Virus record (IMG/VR): IMGVR_UViG_3300010389_000088
Span: 1-29,673 of that record
Direction: 5' to 3' (one strand)
DNA from: a virus
DNA: 29,673 bases
Shown: positions 23,648 to 29,673 of the stretch, piece by piece
Numbering within the stretch: the stretch's first letter is position 1
Layout: the number at the start of each line of letters is the position of its first letter
Notes under the pieces: generated by a model
Told to the model about the DNA's origin: nothing
Seen by the model: the letters and a program-made list of their open reading frames with translations, nothing else
The model's database searches: none
Made by a program: the position numbers and the translations under genes

Positions 23648-23731
23648 TCAGCGAGCTATGAGATATATCGCTGCCCACATCCAGATTATGTTGATGCTCT
23701 GGATTACGTCAATTACGTTTTGGTCTGTCAT
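23648..23731 (-). CDS. 27-aa membrane peptide
   Basis: MTDQNVIDVIQSINIIWMWA onward, then AIYLIAR. Residues 10-26 form a hydrophobic span. AAAGGCGG precedes it, and its ATG shares the last A of the upstream TAA (TAATG). The coupling with another membrane-protein gene supports it as real. Confidence 0.6.
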   Translation of the reverse strand: MTDQNVIDVIQSINIIWMWAAIYLIAR

Positions 23732-23919
23732 TACTTACCGCCTTTCATGATGCGTTGGTCTACCTTGAAGAATATCAGAGATCCTATCAGGTTTGCAACT
23801 ATAGTGCGAAATAAAGTTGATCCGGGCACGAATATCACTGCGAGTGCCAAAATGGGGGTAGATAACTGCCAGCGTAGCATGTACGCGGGGAGTCGGTATT
23901 TACGTAAGAAAGTGATCAC
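23731..23919 (-). CDS. Small membrane protein (62 aa), GTG start
   Basis: MITFLRKYRLPAYMLRWQLS onward. Hydrophobic segments PILALAVIFVPGSTLF and TIVANLIGSLIFF and a basic end (KVDQRIMKGGK); possible two-span holin-like protein. The GTG lies 20 nt inside the upstream gene; GGGGAG is close to it. ATG at codon 14 is an alternative start. Confidence 0.6.
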   Translation of the reverse strand: MITFLRKYRLPAYMLRWQLSTPILALAVIFVPGSTLFRTIVANLIGSLIFFKVDQRIMKGGK

Positions 23920-24097
23920 CTACTCCCCGAAGTCGGTTTATCTCACGCGCTGCTTCTCTAAACACATGAGAGTTAGTCAATTCTAGCTTCACACCACCGT
24001 TATCGATGATGTCTGCGAATAGTACAAGAGTCTCGTATATATCCATTTCGGACAAATCTACGGTACCCTCGCGGTACTCAGAAAACGGCTCTGTCAT
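23900..24097 (-). CDS. Acidic hypothetical protein (65 aa)
   Basis: MTEPFSEYREGTVDLSEMDI onward, helical, ending REAAREINRLRGVGDHFLT. GAGGAGATATACGT precedes the ATG. No family recognised. Confidence 0.75.
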   Translation of the reverse strand: MTEPFSEYREGTVDLSEMDIYETLVLFADIIDNGGVKLELTNSHVFREAAREINRLRGVGDHFLT

Positions 24098-24112
24098 ACG
24101 TATATCTCCTCG

Positions 24113-24538
24113 TCAGTCTTTCCATGTGATCATATCTGTTCTAAATGAGACTCCGTGTCCCTCATTGTCCGTGTAAACGATTCTAGAGATGCCTGCGTCG
24201 ATAATATGCTGCAAACACCATACACACGGCTTAGAGAGCGCTGTAGAGCCCTCTGCGGACAACCTCGCCACATACATTGTAGCACCTTCCGTGTTCTTGA
24301 CGCCCTTGATAGCGCGAATCTCCGCGTGTGTGGAAACACGCTTGGGCGGTGTGTCAGGTGATATTTTGGGGCTGTTAGTGTCGCCACCCAACACCCTACC
24401 TGACTTGACTATCATCGCTGCCATGCGAAACCTGTACTCAGAAGTTAGAGCAATCTTGGCTGCTGCGGATAGAAAGGAAGTGTCGCTATTGGATAGCGTA
24501 TCTTCAATAAAGTCGTACTTACTGTACGGGTCTTTCAT
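24113..24538 (-). CDS. Deoxycytidylate/cytidine deaminase-like protein (141 aa)
   Basis: Such enzymes hydrolyse the amino group of (d)CMP or cytidine using a bound zinc. HAE at residues 71-73 supplies the first zinc ligand and proton-shuttling glutamate; PCVWC at 104-108 supplies Cys105 and Cys108. The length and HAE...PCxxC spacing fit the CDA superfamily, most likely phage dCMP deaminase, which supplies dUMP for thymidylate synthesis. TATAAC ends 6 nt before the ATG, so it may be leaderless. Confidence 0.8.
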   Translation of the reverse strand: MKDPYSKYDFIEDTLSNSDTSFLSAAAKIALTSEYRFRMAAMIVKSGRVLGGDTNSPKISPDTPPKRVSTHAEIRAIKGVKNTEGATMYVARLSAEGSTALSKPCVWCLQHIIDAGISRIVYTDNEGHGVSFRTDMITWKD

Positions 24539-24631
24539 CGGTATGTTATAGTTACTCAGTTGGCTAGTACGTACATGTTATCATCAACTCCTTATGTATA
24601 AGCTCAGATGCGTACTCGTGGACGCCCTGAC

Positions 24632-24709
24632 TTATCCCCTTCCAATAAAGCGTATAAACAAAAATATGGCAGGTATTGTCAGTATTGCTATTATGTCCAG
24701 AGCACCCAT
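24632..24709 (-). CDS. 25-aa membrane peptide
   Basis: MGALDIIAILTIPAIFLFIR onward, then FIGRG: one hydrophobic span with a basic end. The ATG overlaps the upstream TGA (TGATG), so translation could be coupled; no separate ribosome site. The clean hydrophobic pattern favours a real gene, but at this length chance cannot be excluded. Confidence 0.45.
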   Translation of the reverse strand: MGALDIIAILTIPAIFLFIRFIGRG

Positions 24710-24897
24710 CAGCGATGCATGGAGGAAATCTTACGCACTGGCTTAAACTTATTCCAGCGACGCTTCAAGGGGATGGTATGTGTGCTGTAATCCACATCAA
24801 GTGCTCCGCGCTCATACATGTCTTCCAACCATTCCTGATACGCATAATCGTCTTCGATAGAGCGACGGGTAAATAGTTCCTTTAGTTTATTAATCAT
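24709..24897 (-). CDS. Small charged protein (62 aa)
   Basis: MINKLKELFTRRSIEDDYAY onward; acidic middle (EWLEDMYERGALDVDYSTHT) and basic end (LKRRWNKFKPVRKISSMHR). GGAGGAAGAACT precedes the ATG, which overlaps the upstream stop as ATGA. No family recognised. Confidence 0.7.
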   Translation of the reverse strand: MINKLKELFTRRSIEDDYAYQEWLEDMYERGALDVDYSTHTIPLKRRWNKFKPVRKISSMHR

Positions 24898-25211
24898 AGT
24901 TCTTCCTCCGTATCTGTTGTACCGGCTAATGTTCGCAGTGCCTCTGAAATGTACATTTCTATAGCCTTCTCTCTAACATAGTTAGCGAGTTCAGGCTCAA
25001 TGACTGCTATTTCGTTGTCGTCTTCGTCAACGATAACAATTGACTCATCTTTGAGTTCTTCAAGTTCAGCCTGTAGATCTACTACGTTCTGCTGTAAGTA
25101 TTCAATCTTATTTGCAGCCTCGTGCATCATAGCGCAAATGGAAGCAGAGGGTTGGCGTGACTGACCGTATACCCCATCTGCCTCATTTCGCAATTCTTCA
25201 ACTATATTCAT
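24894..25211 (-). CDS. Coiled-coil protein (105 aa)
   Basis: MNIVEELRNEADGVYGQSRQ onward. AANKIEYLQQNVVDLQAELEELKDE (about residues 33-57) is a clear coiled coil, followed by an acidic beta-like stretch and a helix. No family recognised. The start overlaps the upstream gene by 14 bp. Confidence 0.75.
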   Translation of the reverse strand: MNIVEELRNEADGVYGQSRQPSASICAMMHEAANKIEYLQQNVVDLQAELEELKDESIVIVDEDDNEIAVIEPELANYVREKAIEMYISEALRTLAGTTDTEEEL

Positions 25212-25500
25212 TCTTCAGTAACCTCGCAATCTGCTGTCGTAGTTCTTTGTTTTCGTTTACTAGCTGGCTGTTATGGGCTAAAATTTCTTGTAAATTAGTA
25301 CGATTATCATGGTACACAACGTCTTCGTACAGCTTAACTATTCCTTTACTAGCTGTTGTAGTGAATAGAAACGGAAATACCGAGTGTACGATTAATGCTA
25401 CGAATATAAAGAGAAACTCTGATGCATATGCAACAGCAACTTTAGCGTGTTGTAGGTACGTCAGGCCCTGACTCTGTGGGTGCTCGGTAAACATATTCAT
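25198..25500 (-). CDS. DUF6356-like membrane protein with coiled-coil tail (100 aa)
   Basis: MNMFTEHPQSQGLTYLQHAK onward. The order F-EHP---G-TY--H, a transmembrane stretch (FLFIFVALIVHSVFPFLF) and TTASKGIVKLYED is the DUF6356 pattern, known to me mainly from proteobacteria; function unknown. Unlike those, it adds a coiled-coil tail (EILAHNSQLVNENKELRQQIARLL). The likeness is by eye. Confidence 0.65.
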   Translation of the reverse strand: MNMFTEHPQSQGLTYLQHAKVAVAYASEFLFIFVALIVHSVFPFLFTTTASKGIVKLYEDVVYHDNRTNLQEILAHNSQLVNENKELRQQIARLLKNEYS

Positions 25501-25594
25501 AATCTGTTACCGTAGCATCTTCATCAGCCTTTGTCAAGACTGGTAACTCAGGTCGCTCCCCTAGCATCTCTTCAGGGAAGTCGTCGGGCCACAT
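25442..25594 (-). CDS. Acidic small protein (50 aa) overlapping the DUF6356-like gene
   Basis: MWPDDFPEEMLGERPELPVL onward, ending GPDVPTTR; Pro/Glu-rich. Its ATG overlaps the thioredoxin stop (TGATG), which suggests coupling, but its last 59 bp overlap the next gene in another frame, so one of the two starts may be wrong. No family recognised. Confidence 0.5.
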   Translation of the reverse strand: MWPDDFPEEMLGERPELPVLTKADEDATVTDYEYVYRAPTESGPDVPTTR

Positions 25595-25959
25595 CAGACG
25601 TATCCTAGCAAATCCTTTGTGAGCACTTTCTTATCGCGCGCACCGATGAGGGTTTTTACTGGCTTACCGTCAACAAATAGCATGAGTGTCGGAATGCTGG
25701 ATATGTCGAATCGCTCCTGAAGGCTAGGGGCCTCATCGACTTCGATCTTGATGACCTTAACTGAATCTGCATACTCAGCGGCGAACTCATCAAGTATGGG
25801 GCCTTGAATATTACATGGACCGCACCACTGAGCCCAGAAGTCTACTAGGACAGGCTTATCAGATGTTGAGATGATCTGGTCGAATGACTTTTCGTCAGCT
25901 TGAATAGCAAAGCCCTCACCTAGAACGACTCGCTTCATTGATTCTTCGTTTCTTTCCAT
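25594..25959 (-). CDS. Thioredoxin (121 aa)
   Basis: A thiol-disulfide exchange protein with the active site WCGPC (Cys46, Cys49), cis-proline segment SIPTLMLFVDGKPV and a complete thioredoxin fold after a 20-residue N-terminal extension. In phages it can serve ribonucleotide reductase or act as a polymerase processivity factor. TATAAT ends 6 nt before the first ATG (leaderless); a second in-frame ATG at codon 8 is the alternative start. Confidence 0.92.
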   Translation of the reverse strand: MERNEESMKRVVLGEGFAIQADEKSFDQIISTSDKPVLVDFWAQWCGPCNIQGPILDEFAAEYADSVKVIKIEVDEAPSLQERFDISSIPTLMLFVDGKPVKTLIGARDKKVLTKDLLGYV

Positions 25960-25965
25960 GACAGT

Positions 25966-25993
25966 ATTATACTTGGTTTAGGTGACTAGTCAA
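25966..25993 (-). promoter_or_regulatory. Promoter, thioredoxin unit
   Basis: TTGACT-N16-TATAAT, 6 nt before the ATG. Confidence 0.7.
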
Positions 25994-26063
25994 CACTAGT
26001 GCGACTTGTCTCCTACTGTATGTGTATCACCTGAAGAGGGGGAGTAGGGAAAGTTGATGAGCA

Positions 26064-26309
26064 TCAAATACTGTCGTTATCTGGGAGCCACTCCGGCAAA
26101 GTGGCGGTCAGTACAACTTCATCACGTGACGCTGGCATGGTAGTAACTGTTGGATCATCTAGTAGTGCGTCGGCCTGTTCCTTGTACACTTCAGAATAGA
26201 TTCGCCGTACTTCAGCCTTGACAAAGTCCAATACAAACTTGTCAACAAACGGGTGAATTGTGTTTACAGCGTGAGCCTCTGCCTCACTTAACGTGATTAT
26301 GATTTCCAT
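26064..26309 (-). CDS. Hypothetical protein (81 aa)
   Basis: MEIIITLSEAEAHAVNTIHP onward: a beta strand, a helical middle (FVDKFVLDFVKAEVRRIYSEVYKEQADALL) and an acidic end. AAAGGAATAATTAA precedes the ATG, 23 nt after the tail-fibre stop, so it belongs to that unit; a tail-related or chaperone role is possible from position only. Confidence 0.7.
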   Translation of the reverse strand: MEIIITLSEAEAHAVNTIHPFVDKFVLDFVKAEVRRIYSEVYKEQADALLDDPTVTTMPASRDEVVLTATLPEWLPDNDSI

Positions 26310-26332
26310 TTAATTATTCCTTTCAAAAAAGC

Positions 26333-28615
26333 TTACCTTGCGCCTTCAAGTTCTTCAACTCTGCCTGCTAAATATTGTACCGCAGCGACAAGATCAGCGA
26401 ACATCGCCTTGTCGTTGTATGAAACGACTACGGCATCATCAAGAGTCTGATCTGTTCTGCTCAATTCCTCCGTGAGTGGCTGGCCTGTCTTGTCGCCATC
26501 GCCATCACCTTCGCGGTATAGCCAGCCATATTGTGCAAGTACACGGTCAACAGCCTCAACATCTTCAGCGATAAAGCCACGATGAACATTGAATCCGATC
26601 AGTTCTGTATTGTCCGTATCCGGTCGATGCTCGGGCTTCCATGTGTACTCCACAGGCGATAGCGCCATGATTCTTGAGTAAGCCGCAGTCTTATCAACCT
26701 CGCCAATTACATTCTTCCACTCTCTACGTGACCCGTAGTACCCAATACGCCCTGCGGCGTCAGAATATAGAGGGCCGATAGCGGTTTCCTGCCCTAAAGA
26801 AAAGTATGCCCGGTCACCCTTCAGACGGAGTGCTGATGTTGAATTATACGAACTCCAGTTGTTACCGCAACGGAACGACAGTTCTGCTTGGTTCCAGCCA
26901 TTCATGCCCCCGCAGGTAATCATGAATCCCGTGTGCAGCGTGTAAGCGCCGCCCCAATATGTGTCAGTGTTGAACTGTATAGATGAATGCTCTGCGTACG
27001 TATTATTGATGGAGTTTTGGGCTATACCACCATAGACCACATACCCGTCACTTGTTTCATGTCTAAGAGAAGTAGAGATGTAACCGCCGGAATTAACCGA
27101 CCCTTCAAGAACTCCCGTTCCACTGCTCAGGCGAAGACCGCCCTCAGTATAGAACTCGTTGTCTGAATCGTCCCAGCCAAATGTACGCCAAGTATTAGAG
27201 TTGTCATCATAGAAGTGAACCCAAGAGTCACCGCCACCGTTATCCCCTACATACATTTCCGTACCTGCATGCAGATAGCCGGACAACTTCATGTTGTGTG
27301 AAGTTCTAAAGCGGTTTTCTGAGTCGTCCCAAAAGAACTCTCTCCACGCATTAGAGTTGTCATCATAGAAATAGATGTAGGAGTCACCTCCTCCATTTTT
27401 CCCAACATAAAGATTGCCATCAGCGGTAAAGTTACCGCTAACAAGAACTCCATCACTTTGAGTTGATAATTTGGTTGAGCCAGTGTGGTATAGGCTTACG
27501 CCGCCGTTGGTAAAGCAGGTTATCATCCAGCGGTTATCGACATCGTTATAAATTCCAGACGTAACATTTCCGTCGTGCATGAAGACAACGCGGCCATCAA
27601 TACTGTAACCCTCGTAGTTTCCCGCACCAGACCCATGCGTTTGAACAGTCCCATAATCTCCAGATACTTGGCGCAACCCTCTGCTGCTACCAAGGTACAA
27701 AAGCCCATCAAGACGAATGTTCCCCGGCGTATAAACACCGTTACTAAATTCGCTCAATTGGTTGAGCCGCAGCCAGCCATCGTTGTAATCAGCGGATAAC
27801 GCTGTCCTGTTGTTGAACGCAATACCGCGAGAATCGTTAGTGTCGTTTGCGCTAAAATTCAAAACATCTTGACCGTCTTGCGACAACTGCAACTGACCCG
27901 TCACAGTACCACCAGACAACGGCAAATACGAATGAGTATGCGATGACGCAGCAAAAGCAGAAGCATGACTCCCGTCCAGAGTGTCAGCGTCTAGGCCAGA
28001 TGAAGCGCCGTCTACAGTTTTAATCTTAGCTAGAACGTCAGCGGCAGTATAAGAAGAACTATCCAACTTCAATGCTAAAGCATTAGTGATAGTAGTAGCA
28101 TAACTAGCGTTATCATTTAACGCAGCAGCGAGCTCATTTAGTGTATTCAGCTGTGATGGAGCACCATCAACTAAATTAGCAATAGCACTCTGCACAAAGG
28201 CAGTAGTAGCTAAAGTATCATCATTAGTTGTCGCAGCCTGTGTTAAATAAGTTCCAGCTAATACTTCAGATAAACTAATAGTAGACCCATCAGAAGTTAA
28301 CCTAAGTCCGTTGATATCTACTGTGCCGGTAACATCTAAATTCTGTCCGACTTGGAAATCACCTGTAACTTCACCCACGCCGTCAACATGTAGTTCATAT
28401 TGAGGATTGGCTGTGCCAATACCTACACGACCCGTATCAGAGTCAACATGTAGTGCTCCGCCCGCAGTAAAGTCATTAGCGATATCTAGCGTGGGAGCAA
28501 CTTCAGCTAGTCTAGCTTTAGTTCTGCGCCACCTGTTACCACGGTAGGTATAGGTTCTACCATTTACTGTGAAGGTATCGTTCTGTTGTGGGTTGTCTGG
28601 GAAGTTTAATGGCAT
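26333..28615 (-). CDS. Tail-fibre protein with S74 intramolecular chaperone (760 aa)
   Basis: MPLNFPDNPQQNDTFTVNGR onward: the N-terminal 'LNFP..P..-DTFTVNG-TYTY-G-RW' module, a Ser/Thr/Asp-rich repetitive shaft, two copies of a segment with VG-NGGGDS..(Y/V)(I/H)FYDDNSN.WR.F.WDDS.N.F (about residues 400-500), a beta-rich head, and a C-terminal S74-type chaperone with Ser629-x4-Lys634 (SRREWK) and GFIAEDVEAVD. Such domains help the fibre trimerise and then cut themselves off. Reads leftward, 6 nt after 28622. Confidence 0.88.
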   Translation of the reverse strand: MPLNFPDNPQQNDTFTVNGRTYTYRGNRWRRTKARLAEVAPTLDIANDFTAGGALHVDSDTGRVGIGTANPQYELHVDGVGEVTGDFQVGQNLDVTGTVDINGLRLTSDGSTISLSEVLAGTYLTQAATTNDDTLATTAFVQSAIANLVDGAPSQLNTLNELAAALNDNASYATTITNALALKLDSSSYTAADVLAKIKTVDGASSGLDADTLDGSHASAFAASSHTHSYLPLSGGTVTGQLQLSQDGQDVLNFSANDTNDSRGIAFNNRTALSADYNDGWLRLNQLSEFSNGVYTPGNIRLDGLLYLGSSRGLRQVSGDYGTVQTHGSGAGNYEGYSIDGRVVFMHDGNVTSGIYNDVDNRWMITCFTNGGVSLYHTGSTKLSTQSDGVLVSGNFTADGNLYVGKNGGGDSYIYFYDDNSNAWREFFWDDSENRFRTSHNMKLSGYLHAGTEMYVGDNGGGDSWVHFYDDNSNTWRTFGWDDSDNEFYTEGGLRLSSGTGVLEGSVNSGGYISTSLRHETSDGYVVYGGIAQNSINNTYAEHSSIQFNTDTYWGGAYTLHTGFMITCGGMNGWNQAELSFRCGNNWSSYNSTSALRLKGDRAYFSLGQETAIGPLYSDAAGRIGYYGSRREWKNVIGEVDKTAAYSRIMALSPVEYTWKPEHRPDTDNTELIGFNVHRGFIAEDVEAVDRVLAQYGWLYREGDGDGDKTGQPLTEELSRTDQTLDDAVVVSYNDKAMFADLVAAVQYLAGRVEELEGAR

Positions 28616-28621
28616 TAGTCT

Positions 28622-29673
28622 TTACACCTTAATCAAATAGTTGACGACAATGTATGGTTGAAGGTTGTTGTGGGCTGTGCCGCCACCCGTGTTCTGGTTC
28701 GTGGCTGTGGTGGCGTTGTTTGTTGCCGTCGTTGCATTGTTTGTGGCCGTTGTAGCGTTATTGGTTGCTGTCGCCGCAGCGATTGAGGTGTACTGCAAAA
28801 TCGCAGAGTTTCCAGCGATTAGGTTTACGTAATCGCCAAATCCCGTTGCCAGCGCCCAAGAACCATATTCAGATCCAAGGAAACCGAAATTATGAGTGTG
28901 AGGGTTTTGTGTGTGATTGTGTGAGTTCTGGGTATGGTTATGTGAGTTCTGGGTGTGATTGTGGCTATTTTGAACGTGAGTGTGTGACGGCATCTCAGAC
29001 TCAGTCAAAATGTGAGTCTTCGCTCCACCCGTCTCACCAAGACCATCGAACGAAGTGTCACTGGTATCACAACCTACAGGAACCTTGCCCTTCATGTTCG
29101 GCAAATTAAATGTCGTTGATCCATTACCTAAACCATACGGGTATGAACTGACACCGCCCAAAGAAGCAAACAAACGGGCGTATGTCGTCCTGCTTACTTC
29201 ACGCCCATCGCACATCAGCCAACCCTGAGGCTCTGCTGTTCCTCCATATTGGATAATAGCACCAGCTGGAGTACCAATCGGATCATACAGAGTACCATCA
29301 TTTGTGTAGTGCCACATATCATCGGCTTCAGACCATTTGATGGCAACATTTGGCTCATCGCCACGTTCCACTTCTATTCCCGAATCAAGGGTCGGACTAC
29401 CTGTCGATCCAGAATTAAGTGTAACTAAATTGTCTTCTACTAAAAGCTCAGTTGTATTTATTTCTGTAGTGGTTCCGGATACTGTCAGATCTCCAGTTAC
29501 CGTCAAATTGCCGTCAACTGTACCGCCAGACAGGCTTGCCTCAGGCAATGACAGCGTCGATCCATCGCTAGTAATAGAAACTCCGCCCAAATCAATTGAG
29601 GTGCCCGACAAATATAAATCTCTAAATCTATTAGAAGCTGAACCTAAATCATAGGCTTCATTTGCCGTGGGAA
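28622..29673 (-). CDS. Tail-fibre protein with collar domain, 5' end outside the window
   Basis: The frame is open to the window edge (…ANEAYDLGSASNRFRDLYLSG…), so the start is not visible. Visible parts: a repetitive 'DLGS-SNRFRDLYLSGTSIDLGG' fibre module, a tail-collar domain (GAIIQYGGTAEPQGWLMCDG…YPYGLGNGSTTFNLPNMKGKVPVG), a His-rich stretch with HTH and HNH motifs every 7 residues (DNA about 28901-28990), Asn/Thr/Ala repeats and a C-terminal NNLQPYIVVNYLIKV, as in short tail fibres. Likely receptor-binding. Confidence 0.85.
   Translation of the reverse strand, partial: PTANEAYDLGSASNRFRDLYLSGTSIDLGGVSITSDGSTLSLPEASLSGGTVDGNLTVTGDLTVSGTTTEINTTELLVEDNLVTLNSGSTGSPTLDSGIEVERGDEPNVAIKWSEADDMWHYTNDGTLYDPIGTPAGAIIQYGGTAEPQGWLMCDGREVSRTTYARLFASLGGVSSYPYGLGNGSTTFNLPNMKGKVPVGCDTSDTSFDGLGETGGAKTHILTESEMPSHTHVQNSHNHTQNSHNHTQNSHNHTQNPHTHNFGFLGSEYGSWALATGFGDYVNLIAGNSAILQYTSIAAATATNNATTATNNATTATNNATTATNQNTGGGTAHNNLQPYIVVNYLIKV

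Noticed and set aside
23645-23986. Rightward ORF of 113 codons preceded by TTGTGT-N16-CATACT
   Set aside because: It runs antisense through three well-supported leftward genes, and the -10 to ATG gap (4 nt) does not fit the rule.
24570-24600. Six-codon ORF (MYVLAN) after AAGGAG upstream of the deaminase-like gene
   Set aside because: Too short to support; could be a leader peptide but nothing else points to one.

Overview
This window looks like part of a tailed phage of an actinobacterium. A WhiB-family iron-sulfur regulator (21792-22205) is restricted to Actinobacteria and their phages. The 3' ends of two tail-fibre genes (tail-collar domain and S74 intramolecular-chaperone domain), a terminase-small-subunit-like protein and dozens of tiny genes on both strands point to a sizeable phage. 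I see no integrase, capsid gene or large terminase, so the lifestyle is not settled by what is visible.

Layout. 1-3.6 kb: very small genes mixed with four clusters of DnaA-box-like sites (TTATCCACA and relatives) and a 255-nt candidate structured RNA (2449-2703). 3.6-9.6 kb: about 22 small genes, each usually with its own promoter directly against the ATG, so their mRNAs should be leaderless; these include an ArdA-like antirestriction protein and a SprT-like metalloprotease. 9.7-18.4 kb: leftward accessory genes with the same promoter core but a short 5' leader carrying AACGAAAGGAA as ribosome site; these include an Api92/YubB-like protein, a 'YTHW' protein and a DUF932 protein. 18.4-20.7 kb: a mixed region with a replication-protein-like ORF, two ribbon-helix-helix (RHH) proteins and a tRNA-Ile(UAU) with its own promoter. 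20.7-26 kb: a compact leftward run (a third RHH protein, terminase-small-like protein, WhiB, zinc ribbons, tiny membrane proteins, PD-(D/E)XK-like nuclease, deoxycytidylate-deaminase-like enzyme, DUF6356-like protein, thioredoxin). 26-29.7 kb: tail-fibre genes read leftward, the last one cut by the window edge.

The most striking regularity is promoter grammar. About 45 promoters fit (GG)GTTGnnn-N17-TAnnnT, with a very few at N16 or N19. In the left half the -10 box is 6-7 nt from the ATG. This rule let me fix most start codons and find several short genes. It also exposes promoters that precede no ORF: one starts exactly at the base of a 24-bp RNA helix (2449), one opens a hairpin-rich transcript (6356), one faces the large RNA from the other side (2795), and two sit in what looks like a decayed region (10.84-11.33 kb). 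In eleven promoters a perfect inverted repeat surrounds the -35 box. A second regularity is a 14-bp asymmetric site, AATGGTGTTCCTA with one flanking base, found eight times in one orientation, mostly where convergent transcription units meet; it resembles the stoperators of cluster A mycobacteriophages in layout, not in sequence.
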